From contig CM060926.1 in NCBI GenBank assembly GCA_030737875.1, positions 162,389,579 through 162,453,578 of the forward strand: 64,000 nt of DNA, given 5' to 3'. The position numbers and the translations under genes are program-made. Position 1 is the stretch's first letter, and each line of letters starts with the position of its first letter. This document shows, one piece after another, positions 1 to 9,890 of the stretch. The DNA is from Allium sativum (Eukaryota > Streptophyta > Magnoliopsida > Asparagales > Amaryllidaceae). The notes below the pieces were generated by a model that was given only the letters and a program-made list of their open reading frames with translations, did no database searches and was not told the origin of the DNA.

Positions 1-780
1 TTAATAAAGAAGAAGAGAAAAAAGAATGATTTCATACACGAAATCCTCGTGTTAAACTGAGTTGAATTGGCCTTGTTAGGCATGTGAAGTCCTTGCGTTG
101 TTAATGGTGGAAGACATGAAGAAGAATGGCCAAAAAGTCCATTCATTTGCCCTTAAGTGGTGTATTTATAGCCATTTATAGAAGGCGGTTCGTGGGCGAC
201 GTGGCACGCATCCCAAAAATCTCGAAATGAGGTGGAGAATATGGAGAAATCCTCTCCAAGTCATGCCATGCCATGTATGATGAGATCCGGGTTAGTAGGA
301 GTAGGAATAGCCAAGAGAATAAGTCAATATGTGAGCAAAAGCAGTTCTAGTTCAGGAGGTTCGTGAGCTTTACGAGCCGATGCCCACGAACCGAAGGAGT
401 CACACTCCAGGGGTGCACCACGATCCGGGTCATGACCTAAGGGTGCACCATGAACCGGGTCGTGATCCAGGGGTGCACCACGAGCCGGGGGGAAGCCGGT
501 CTATACTCCAAGCTAGCGATGCTTCGTCGCTTCATCCAAGTAATTGCCAGTCCATACTTCTACATGCGTTCACGGAAACGGGTGTAGCTTCCAAACCGTA
601 AGTCTGATTGGGCCAAACGAAAGCTCTACCTGAAGCTAATTCAGAGGGCTATAGGATTTATGGTGCATGGCACCATAATTGAAATTTTCGGGCCCAAAAG
701 AGGTCGTATGATAGGAGTTTCGGGCCAGTTTATGTTAATGATGTGATTCCGACCAAATTGCTCTTCGTCTTCTGACGATG
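1..780 (-). other. Unassigned repeat flank with a minus-strand TATA region
   Basis: No coding sequence is recognised here. On the minus strand, 161-181 reads as two overlapping TATA-like motifs (CTATAAATGGCTATAAATAC), as in plant LTR promoters, and a 30-base minisatellite lies at about 409-490. The stretch lies downstream, in minus-strand sense, of the decayed gypsy protease that ends at 915. It could therefore be internal sequence or part of that element's 3' LTR, or a separate insertion. No repeat of the 107-base LTR at 2408-2514 is seen here. Confidence 0.35.
409..490. repeat. 30-base minisatellite, three units
   Basis: The motif GGGTGCACCA recurs at 411, 441 and 471, exactly 30 bases apart, each followed by a variant of CGATCCGGGTCATGACC. 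Three imperfect tandem units are visible. They produce a short open frame on the plus strand that has no other sign of being a gene. Confidence 0.8.
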
Positions 781-914
781 TTTTCCACGCCTTAGCTTGA
801 TGCTATCCAGATATTCCATGTGTGACAGCTTTTACCAAAAAAGCATGTCAACACTCAACATGACTGACCCTCGTGGGTCGTAAGATATCTTAAAGGTACT
901 ACCATGACAAGTCA

Positions 915-2290
915 TCATCTCACTACCCTCCTCTTATAGTCAAGAATGACACCATACATGGCCAACCAATCCATCCCTAGAATACCATACCTTGGAAACC
1001 CCAGTACATAGGCTTTACAATAAAACTCGACACCTAATATAGAAAGTCTCAAACACTTACATATCATAGACAAGTGAGTCAAATGCCCTATAGGGTTTGA
1101 AACTAATACTCGATCGGAAACAAGAGATACACTAAGGTGAAGACAATCGACTAACGAAGTAGAAATAAACGAATGTGAAGTGCCAGAATCAAATAAGGTC
1201 CTAACTAGAAAGTCATAAAGAGATATCAAACCTTCGACTGTGACCTTCCTTCCTCTAACCTGACCGCGTTGGCCTGTGCCGCCTTTAATGCATGCATCTG
1301 CGCTCCAGATGAACTAGCTCATTGCTCTTTCTTCCGAGGACACTGCTTGCTATAATGACCCAACCATCCACAATTAAATAAACTCCCTTTCTTAACAGCC
1401 TTCTTGCAGTCCTTCACAAAATGGCCTATCATGTCGCAAGCATGGCATCTAATATCTTTCTTTATTTGAGCTTTCTACGGCCTCTCGCCCTTCTTTTTAT
1501 TAACTTTCTTAGACCACTATTTCTTTTTTCAAAACTCTCCTTAGCCACCTCAGCTTTACTTTCCTTGTAATCACCTTTCCCTTCCTTATGCATAAGTGTC
1601 ATCTCAACTAGATTCTCGAACGTAGCACCCATCAGAATATGAGTCAAAGCAAATCCTTATAGAGGTTAATTCATACCCTTAGCAAATATCATCGCCCTCT
1701 TATGAGCCGTATTCACAAAATCCATCACGAACCTAGCAAACTCATTGAAATGATTAGCATATTCCTTCCCAGAAAGATCACAATGTCTTAGTACAAGAAA
1801 TTTCTCCAATTGCATGCCCTCTTCCGCCTGAGATAGAAACTTCCTTCCAAACCTCTCTGTAAACTCATTCCAAGTCTCAAAACCACGATATGACTCATCC
1901 ATCTACACCAATAAGAAGCCTCGCCCTTCAATTACCATGCATCCAACAGATCTCTTCTCCTATCCTCAAGCTCCAAAAGTCCAAATATGCGCTTGGTATT
2001 TCTAAGATAAGCACGGGACTCAACAAAAAGTCTTTGAATCAAGGAAGATCTTGCCCCCTACGGTAGTGGAATCTTTGCAAAGATTAGAGAAATCGGCTAC
2101 TGGTGGTGGATTAGGAGGAGCCACCATGACTGGAGCGGGAGCTTGGGCATTCTTTTGCCCTTCGACTGGCATCGTACCTTCCATGTACATATAGAACCAA
2201 GTCGGAATGAGGATACCCTCAGAAAAGTTGGGAGCCCCAGACATTCTATGAACGGAAAAGAGAGAAGGATTCGAGAACAAAATCATGAGA
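915..2290 (-). pseudogene. Ty3/gypsy gag-protease remnant
   Basis: Read on the minus strand from about 2250 downwards. A gag-like start (MSGAPNFSEG) has a proline-rich linker and then, after frame breaks, the gag core at about 1902-1666 with the phrases ETWNEFTERFGRKFLS and EYANHFNEFARF. A lysine-rich stretch (1647-1462) follows. Next come two CCHC zinc knuckles near 1450-1330 (CHACDMIGHFVKDC, then a second one around FNCGWLGHYSKQC). The aspartic protease at 1229-915 has the catalytic motif LFDSGTSHSFIS and the later GILGMDWLAMYG. Several stops and frameshifts make it non-functional. Reverse transcriptase and integrase are not visible before the window edge. The protease and gag wording fits plant Ty3/gypsy elements; the chromovirus side is likely but unproven. 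Confidence 0.8.
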
Positions 2291-2393
2291 ACATTATAAT
2301 TGAATTAAGGGGATATTTTTCAAAAACAACCTTTTATTTTTAAAACACTTTTCTTTTAAAAACAAAAACTTTCCTCTGATCTGGTAATCTTAG

Positions 2394-2405
2394 GCTCTGA
2401 TACCA
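2394..2405 (-). promoter_or_regulatory. Primer-binding site for initiator tRNA-Met
   Basis: The minus strand reads TGGTATCAGAGC, the complement of the 3' end of plant tRNA-iMet, used to prime minus-strand cDNA. It lies two bases inside the LTR edge at 2408, the same spacing as in the complete chromovirus copy at 54036-54047. This fixes the element's orientation. Confidence 0.85.
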
Positions 2406-2407
2406 AA

Positions 2408-2514
2408 TGTACCAACTTCAAGACTCAAACTCCCGACCTCTCGGGGAGCAACACCACACACTAACCACTGTGCTAAAAGATCTTTTGCATTAACTTTTTG
2501 AGAGGGGTGTTACA
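2408..2514 (-). repeat. Very short gypsy 5' LTR with tRNA-like boxes
   Basis: Bounded by TG (2408) and CA (2514). On the minus strand it runs TGTAACACCCC to GTTGGTACA. The left edge is set by the adjoining primer-binding site. At about 107 bases it is far below normal LTR size, so it is either internally deleted or a mini-LTR. The minus strand contains TTAGCACAGTGG, a good match to a polymerase III A box, and about 40 bases later GAGTTTGAGTCT, a fair B box. The five bases after its right edge are GTCAT; the matching left end is outside the window, so a target duplication cannot be tested. Confidence 0.6.
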
Positions 2515-4110
2515 GTCATCATATGTTATAGGATATCCGTCATCTCATAAGATGATGGTGATGATAGTTTTGATGACAACAACCATGTTCTAATTATTAC
2601 TATAAAATATATACTAACACTATTGTATAAAAAATATATGTAGGTATTGATTTTGAAGACTGTACAGTTTAATGATTCATGAGAATAGATTACAAAGAAA
2701 AAGAGTTCAAGAATAAAGACTCATGAGTAACAAGAGTTCAAGAAATCAGGAAAAGGAATGGAGTCTATAATTTTTTTAAAGCTCCGTAATAGCACCAAAA
2801 TCTTTATTCTAATTCCCTTACCAATTCTATCTTAATATATTTTAAAAAAGTCTTCTATTTTCAATTGATTTCAAAATTATTTTTTTAATATATATATACA
2901 TATATCTATAACACTCCTAATTAATTAAATTAAATTATTGAATTTCAATCTAACTCCTGATTTATATATTTTAGATTTTCTTTTTTATATTTTAGTCTTA
3001 AATATATATATATATATATATATATATGATTATATGAGTTTTAATATTCTTATATTCATATTTATAGTTTTTATATCTTAAGTTTCTCATATTTATATTT
3101 ATAATTTTATAATAAGGTTTTATATCACTTTTATATATTATAAATATATGTTTTTAATTTATATTCTTACTTTATTATACTGCTTTAAAATATATGAAAA
3201 TAATTTGTTTAAGCTACAAAATTATCTTGGTTTATTTAAACATCATTTACATTGTTTACAAAATTTTAAATTTCAAAAATATATAGGGAATGTTGACATG
3301 TATTGCCTCTCATATCGACATCATAGCTATTATTTCCAAAAACTTCCAATTTCAAAAGAAGTGTCTATTTGTTTAAAACTTTTCCTTAAGAGACAAGTAT
3401 GTTAATTCCCTATAAATACCCATCTAAATTTGAAATTTTTAACTATTTTTAATTATTTTCTTCTCTATTTTTATCATCTCTATTTATGCTCTTAATTTCC
3501 AGGTATCCATAATCACACTCTACCGAAATTCAAAGAGAATCAAACTATATCATCTCTAGTTTAATTCTCTACCACTCTCTATTAAAGATCCAAATGTTAT
3601 TCAGAGTTATAGGAGTATTTGTAATCAAAAATCGAAAGATCAAAATCCTATTGAGTCTTTTTTCAAACTGATACTGAAAAGGTATGCTTGTAGCCCATTC
3701 AAATCAATTAGGTGTGATTGTAGCCCGTAAATCAATTAGGTGATCTTATAACCTGGTTAGATCAAGAGAGCGCCCTATACTCGGAAGCAATTGAGGTGGA
3801 CCTCGTAGCCCATGAAATCGAGGAACATAAGATTGGATATTGAGGTTTATTTGAAAAGATATCTACACAACCTAGAGTTGTGCGGGACTGGATGTGGGGT
3901 AACTCCGAACTAGTATAACATCAAGGTGTGTTCTTTCCTTTACTGCTTTTACTTATTATTTGTATCTATGTATAACTCTATGTCTGATTCATATCTGTGA
4001 TTTTATTTTGATTCTATTAAATCCAAAAAAAAATTAATAAATTTCATTAAACACTATTCCCCCTTCTAGTATTAGTTAGCTTTAAGATCTGTAATTCACA
4101 CTTCCCAATA
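2515..4110 (+). repeat. Copia 5' LTR, 5' end disrupted
   Basis: Strong direct-repeat similarity to 20429-21995 starts at GATGATGGTGATGATAG (2551). Weaker similarity reaches back to TCATCAT at about 2516, next to the gypsy LTR edge. The promoter-like part has CCTATAAATACC at about 3409-3420, preceded by a GTTGACATGT ... ATCGACAT pair. The LTR ends CCCAATA at 4110, just before the primer site. Most of the LTR is very AT-rich with a (TA)n tract near 3003-3027. Confidence 0.75.
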
Positions 4111-4111
4111 A

Positions 4112-4124
4112 TTGATATTAGAGC
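4112..4124 (+). promoter_or_regulatory. Degenerate tRNA-Met primer-binding site of the copia element
   Basis: TTGATATTAGAGC resembles the initiator-Met site TGGTATCAGAGC with a few changes, and sits directly after the LTR end, as expected for a copia element read on the plus strand. Confidence 0.65.
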
Positions 4125-4175
4125 ATTGGTTTTCAAAATTTTCATAATCTGTTTTTTCTTTTTGAAAAGTTTTAA

Positions 4176-5227
4176 ATGGCAACCAACACTGGTAGTGCCA
4201 ATACCAGTAATTCTAATTCGTTTATAGAGGGTCAGTCCACTGCCAGACCACCATTGTTTAATGTTAGTAATTATGTATATTGGGCTTATCAGATGAAAAT
4301 ATATTTAAAATCAAATAGGATTAGACACTTGGAACATCACTCAAACAGAGTATGTTGCAATCACAACTAATTTTTCACATTGGACTGTTGAGCAAAAGGT
4401 ACTGCATAAAATAATTTAAAAGCCATGAAAATTTTATTTTGTCCACTTGATAGAAATGAATTTAATAGGGTGTCTGTTTGCAAGTCTGCATATGAAATCT
4501 GGAAAATTTTGCAAGTGACTTATGAAAGAACAAGCAAAGTTAAACAGACCATGATATCCATGTTAACCAATCAGTTTCAGTTATTTAAAATAAATCCGAA
4601 TAAGCCTATCTTTGATATGTACTGAAGTTCTCTGGATACGGTGCATTCACCGATTGCCTTAGGAAAGATACTCTCTAAAGAAGACCAAGTGAGAAAAATC
4701 ATGAATTCATCAACTTCAGAATGACATCAAAAGGCTTTGGCAATTGAAGAAGCCAATGATATCAGTATTTTGAAAATTGAGGAGTTAATTGGAAATCTAT
4801 TGTCGTTTGAAGTCCACATGCAAGGAAGGAGAGAAAAATAATCATCAGAAATAAATCAATAACATTCAATACATAACCGAAGAGTCGGATTCAAATAGTG
4901 ATAACGATGAAGAGATATCATTAACGACAAGAAATTTTAGAAAAAATAAAATACAGAAAGATGAACAATCTTAGAAGGAATAAGCATAATAATTCTATGA
5001 AAAATAACGAGATTCCAAAAAAGGTCATATACTACAACTATGATGAACCAGACCACTTGAAAGGGATTTTCCATATCCAGATAAACATAATCATCTCCAA
5101 GTAACAATACTTCAATGAAAAGGAAAAAAAGCGTATACTGCCACACTAGATGATTCTAATTCATCCTCTAGTGACGAAGAACAAGAGATGAATATTTCAA
5201 ATATATGCTTCATGGTTATTCACAATT
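4176..5227 (+). pseudogene. Copia gag polyprotein remnant (UBN2 type)
   Basis: The frame opens at the ATG of 4176 (MATNTGSANT) and shows the usual copia gag opening RPPLFNVSNYVYWAYQMKIY. A frameshift near 4318 moves the match to another frame (TWNITQTEY). The UBN2-type core follows at 4425-4625 (DRNEFNRVSVCKSAYEIW) and continues past a stop at 4622 to ALAIEEAND and IEELIG. The zinc knuckle near 5025-5070 is degenerate, with tyrosines in place of cysteines (YYNYDEPDHLK). The acidic tail ATLDDSNSSSSDEEQEM, ending near 5227, is typical of Sirevirus-lineage gag. At least two stops and one frameshift show it is dead. Protease and the rest of pol should follow but are absent. Confidence 0.82.
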
Positions 5228-5740
5228 AAAAGGATATTGGAAATTGGATCTAAAAATAGGTACGCATTTATATTAGTTTGGTTGGAATTTCTTGTTTGAA
5301 TGGTTGTTTGATTGCTTGCTCCATTTGAAATTTCTTAAGTTTTAAATTTAAAATTCATCATTTAAAATTTGAATTTTAAATTTTAAAAACTAATATTGTT
5401 TTAATAAATATTAATATAAAACTATTATTATATTAAATACTATCTCATGAATTAGATGTATATATATATAAACAATTAAAAATAGAAATACACATGTCCT
5501 TTAAAAAAATGGACACATGTCGACATTCTCCTATAGCTTTTGAATTCAAATTTTAAATTAAAACTTTTGAATTTCCCTCCACCTCTTCACCAACTCCAAT
5601 GTACTGAAAATGTACCTATCGACTAGAGAATATGCCTATAGATTCTCTATTTATCTCTTTATCCTTATCATCACTTTTCACCTTTATTTCAAAACTCAAA
5701 CTTAACTTCATTATCCTCTACTCTTCGCAAAACTTCAATT
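5228..5740 (+). promoter_or_regulatory. Non-coding leader with LTR-like promoter motifs before env-like frame 1
   Basis: This AT-rich stretch replaces pol. ACACATGTCGACATTCTCC at about 5512-5530 is a near copy of the palindromic motif found in this element's LTRs and again at 7070. A TATA-like TCTATTTATC lies near 5646-5655, about 95 bases before the ATG at 5741. The arrangement resembles the LTR promoter. That it drives expression is an inference. Confidence 0.45.
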
Positions 5741-6220
5741 ATGGCTTCCTCAAGCACTCCTAGCACTATGACGCTGGCTACGGCCATCAATGGCTTTCTT
5801 TTCAATAACCCGGAAGCTACTGAAGATTACATCAACTATGTAAATTTTGGTAAAGTCGATACAGGAAAATTTGCTATCTTTCAAGATTTTGAAACTTATG
5901 AGCTTGAATCTCTTTTTAATCAAAATGAAATCCTTAGTTTGATTGATTCTCGGGAAAATGATTATATGTGTTATCCAAATCTTGTAAAATGTTCTCTGCA
6001 AATTTAAATCGCGGTTTTACGAAGGAAATGAGAATGAAGTATGGAGTAGTGTAAAAGGTACTCAAATTGTTTTGGATTGTGAAGTTTTAGAAAATATTTT
6101 AGGTTGTAATAGCATGGGAATGGATCTCTCGGATTTCAAAATTAATGAACATGACCAAGAGAACTTTCACCATATTTCTGAAGGAGATGACCATATGGAA
6201 TTCAAAAACCAATATTTTTG
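5741..6220 (+). pseudogene. Env-like / putative plant transposon-domain frame 1
   Basis: The frame opens MASSSTPSTM and runs 88 codons to 6007. It includes FAIFQDFETYELESLFNQNE and ends with YPNLVKCS. A frameshift near 6000 continues the match as RFYEGNENEVWSSVKGTQI and LENILGC. The order 'YPNLV ... FY ... VKG ... I ... L ... ILG' is the signature I associate with the plant 'putative transposon protein' or envelope-like frames carried by legume and other plant retrotransposons. Such frames are often third frames of Sireviruses. No signal peptide or clear membrane helix is seen. After about 6200 the frame dissolves into stops. Function is unknown; the family call is from memory of motif wording and is moderate. 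Confidence 0.55.
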
Positions 6221-7063
6221 ACCAAAGGAAGAATCGTAAATCTACTTCTTCAACACGCCATTACACCTCGTTCGAGAAATTTCAATATCGCAACAATGAA
6301 AATTTGCAAAGCTTTTTTTGCATTTATGGAAATTACAACATTTTAAAATAATGATACACTGAAATGATACATAACATGGAATTAAAGAGTGACAGAAATA
6401 GAAACTACTACAACATGAAAACAAAATTAGAATTCGAAGGAAGATAATGAAGATGATAATAGCATTCAAGCTTGCGACTCACTTTTTCAAAGAACTTATT
6501 CATCTTTATGGAGATCTTTTCCATTTTCTAACTAAATGATCTCTTTAAAATCTTTTGATTTTTCGTTATAACCTTTTGGTTCTTAAGAAGGATTTTATTA
6601 GATGGATTGGAGGTACTAGCGGGATATTTTATGCTTTCTAAGAAAGTATTTTCATCTTCTTCCTCTTTTTCAATTTACATTCCTTCTTCTTCTTCTTGCA
6701 CTTCTCGAGCCAACTTTGTTTCTTTTTCTGAAAGTGTTTTATATAAGTTAAAACACTAGTGGGATCTTCATAAGAGATATATTTCTGGAATTAAAGACCT
6801 TTTTGGAAATAAACTCTTCTCCTTTGAAATAAACTCCAAAAAATTTGAAAATACGTGTAAGGTAAATTCCATCATATAACGTATTTTTACCCATTGAAAA
6901 CCTTTGGCTCGAAATTCATCTAAAATAACTTGAGTCCAAATTATTAATGAAGTTCTTCTACTCTTTTTCATTATCTTTAAACATCTTTGGAATGATCGTT
7001 ATTGTGTTACGAATGATTATATATAAACTAAAACTCAACCTAAAAATTTTGCAAAATTAAAAA
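6221..7063. other. AT-rich decayed interior of the copia element
   Basis: Only short frames without recognisable motifs occur here. The stretch may be the decayed 3' part of env-like frame 1 plus spacer. Nothing else can be supported. Confidence 0.4.
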
Positions 7064-7279
7064 ATTTGATGTACACATGTCGACATGTACTACCCCCCAT
7101 GTTGACATATAACTGTCAAATTTTCAAAATTGTTTGAATTCAAAAAAATTTCTTAAACAACTTGTGTCCATTCATTTTTAAATGAATTCTAGAGCCTATA
7201 AATACCTATTTCTTCAAGAAAAATTATGTTCTCATTTCTCGTTAGCCTCCATTCATTATCTACAAATTTTATCAATATC
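7064..7279 (+). promoter_or_regulatory. Second LTR-like promoter leader with palindrome and TATA box
   Basis: ACATGTCGACATGT at about 7073-7086 is a perfect 14-base palindrome, followed by ACTACCCCCC and a second TTGACAT. A TATA box, CCTATAAATACC, lies at about 7196-7207, and the ATG follows about 75 bases later at 7280. The same order (palindrome-like TCGACATGT, ACTACCC, then CCTATAAAT) is seen in the copia LTRs near 3290-3420 and 21205-21325, so this leader looks like a displaced copy of the LTR promoter. Confidence 0.55.
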
Positions 7280-7904
7280 ATGGCTTCTCCAATTCACAAT
7301 TTTAGTGAAAATCTTGAAGAAACACCCAATCTTTTCAAAATTACCCTCTCTATAATTCTCTGCAACCAATGACACTTAGAATTGAGTCGAATGCAGATGA
7401 TTAAAAACAAAGAGAAGCATTTTAACATCCCAGATTTTTGAACGTTGATTATGAATATTAAAATCCGTTTAAATATTGATTTGGTGATGTTAATGGATTT
7501 TATATCGAATTTATTTATCAGGAAATGGAGTTCGAATTTATATATTTATAAATTAATTAAAACGAGCTCTAAACGACGCGATAGTTCGTAATATCGAATT
7601 TTGAACTTTAATTAAACATACATGGTCCGATATAAGTCGGATTTCCATGAAACAAGAACCGCTTGAATCTATTTGATTGTATTTTTCTAATGAAAGAGAA
7701 AAATCGAGATTTCATCGTATAAATTGTAAGTTATGTCCAATTCAAATTTTCAAATAGCCGCTATGGAATCGTTAATAAATTTAATGATTTAATTAATAAA
7801 TATAATGGAATTACTATATATTTGGATAACGTTTAAACCCGAATATCTGAATATTGAGTTCTAAAATTTAAATTGGTTGAGTCTGAAGTTGTATAAGATT
7901 CCAT

Positions 7905-7905
7905 T

Positions 7906-7950
<45 letters not shown>
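7905..7950. repeat. (TA)n microsatellite
   Basis: About 45 bases of uninterrupted TA repeat inside the family 2 LTR. Confidence 0.9.
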
Positions 7951-7953
<3 letters not shown>

Positions 7954-8542
7954 AATATTAATTTATTATCGTTAAATGGAACTTTTTAGGAATTAAACAT
8001 TATTTTATCGATATTATATAAGCTTTAAAAATAATTGTTTTTCCAAACGATCTCCGTTTTCGACGAAATAAGTTTTATTGGAAGACGTACGGCTAGTTAT
8101 TGTTAGATTCCAAGTTTGGAGCCAAACCGAGTTGATTTGTCGGTAGACGAAATTTAAAGGTGAACCGATAAATTAAAATAACGTCGTTGTGCAAACGGAG
8201 TACGAATTCAACGAAATTAATTTCGTTGAGATCAGAACGTCAAGACATAGCAGTGTGGTTATTTTCATTGAAATTGAAGTTGGCGTTTAGCGGTGCATAT
8301 ATTTAATGGTAACCTAAAATAGTCGTACTCTATAAAATAAATAATATAGAAATGTAATATATTCTCCAATTCTGGACAAAACCACGTCCTACCTACTTTA
8401 TTTGCTGCCTTCCCCAAATATCATATGCTGCAATACTTCACCATACTTACCATAACTTAGCACCTGCCCTAATCTGAAACATGCACGTCCTACTTCACAT
8501 CCTACTCCTGCAAAACGAAAGCAAGTTTCTTTCCCCTCCTCC

Positions 8543-8550
8543 TATATAAA
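8543..8550 (+). promoter_or_regulatory. TATA box of the family 2 LTR
   Basis: CCTCCTCCTATATAAAGTC has a consensus TATATAAA. A GC-richer leader begins about 30-70 bases downstream, with ATGGCCGAGCAAGC at about 8616 quickly closed by a stop. This supports the plus orientation of the LTR. Confidence 0.6.
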
Positions 8551-9664
8551 GTCACAACCTCATTCTTTATCTTCTCAAGGATAAATTAAACTCAGCTCAT
8601 TTCTCTCCAAAAGAAAATGGCCGAGCAAGCAAAATAAAAAAATATAATAACTAAGTAGAAGAAACCGCAAATTCTTATCGCTGAACCTTTGAAGTAGCGC
8701 AATACCGCGAGTCAGCATGGAGGAGTTGGGCGGTCAGTGGCTTCGGTGGAAGGATGAGGGGACCCAGGCGCGGTTACTGGTGATCTATGGTGACGGCTTC
8801 GTATAGATGAACATGGATATGGGAAGAGTAGTGTGAACGAAGGGAACGAGAGAAAAAGAATTGGTTTGGCTGCTATATTGTAAACCAAAGTAATTAATTC
8901 GGCACTGTGTACTGTTGTCGTGCATGGAGAATGGGTATACCGCGTTCATGAAGAAAAAGAAGTGTTGTGATGGCATGGCATTGGCTGTAGTGTGAACTAG
9001 AGAGGAGGATGGTGTGGAATACTGGACTGTCATTGGTGACAAAAGTGGCGGCGAGTTGAAGTTGCATTGGAGAAGGCAGTCTGTTCATGTTTCTGAGGAG
9101 GTTTCGACGTGGAGATGGAGGACGGTCTCCGGTATTAAAATGGGTGGTTTGTGGAGGAAGCGGCCGATGTTGGAGGAGGATATTCTGATGTTGTGTGGAA
9201 TGGTGAAGCTGCGTGGGTGTTGGATGACTGAGGAGGAAATCTGGACTTGCAGACATAACGTCATGGCCATGAGAAAATAAAAAGAGCAGCAGAACGTTGT
9301 CTGCTTTCTCATTGGAAAAGGAAAGCCATGCGAGATGATGGCATGGATTCTTTCTACGATGGTGGGCCACTTGAAATTGGACTAAGCCCAACAAATAAAA
9401 AAAAGAAACATAAAGGGGATGGGCTTGGGCCGATGACGTGAGGTTTAAGGGAACGTAGTTTTTGCTGTTGCATGGACCATCGAGAGTAGGAAGGGGGAAA
9501 ACAAGAGAAAAGAAAAGAAAGGAAAAGGGAAGAATTCGTTTGAACGGTTTTGCAACGACCAAGAAAAGAAGAACATGTGGACTGCTAGAGTCATTAACGA
9601 TGTGGCAGGTAATTAGAAGGTTATTAACATTTAAAATGAGCAATTAGTAATATATATTGTTATA

Positions 9665-9666
<2 letters not shown>

Positions 9667-9743
<77 letters not shown>
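9667..9743. repeat. Long (TA)n microsatellite
   Basis: About 75 bases of TA repeat inside the family 2 LTR, directly before the tandem repeat at 9752. Confidence 0.92.
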
Positions 9744-9748
<5 letters not shown>

Positions 9749-9751
9749 AAC

Positions 9752-9890
9752 GACGAAAACCTGGAAGCTTGGAAGCATTGGAATCACGAAAACCTGGAAG
9801 CTTGGAAGCATTGGAATCACGAAAACCTGGAAGCCTGGTAGCTAGACTATACGTTATCAGAATCACGAAAACCTGGAAGCATTGGAATCA
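9752..9890. repeat. Tandem repeat with ACGAAAACCTGGAAGC core
   Basis: The core ACGAAAACCTGGAAGC recurs four times between 9752 and 9880. The first two units are nearly identical, about 36 bases long, and include TTGGAAGCATTGGAATC. The reversed family 2 copy lacks an obvious array at the equivalent place near 62990, so the array looks copy-specific. Confidence 0.75.

Noticed and set aside
2403..2510. Functional tRNA gene
   Set aside because: The A and B boxes are only partial, no cloverleaf can be completed by eye, and the sequence is bounded as an LTR next to a primer site.
2533..2537. ATATC as the copia target duplication (also at 21996)
   Set aside because: The left copy is not at an LTR edge, and the left LTR start is probably removed by the gypsy insertion.
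5741..6220. A viral envelope gene
   Set aside because: No signal peptide, glycoprotein pattern or membrane helix is visible; env-like is used only as the customary label for third frames of plant retroelements.
8894..9643. 249-codon minus-strand frame as a gene
   Set aside because: It lies inside the family 2 solo LTR, has no motif and overlaps other frames; reported only as a finding.
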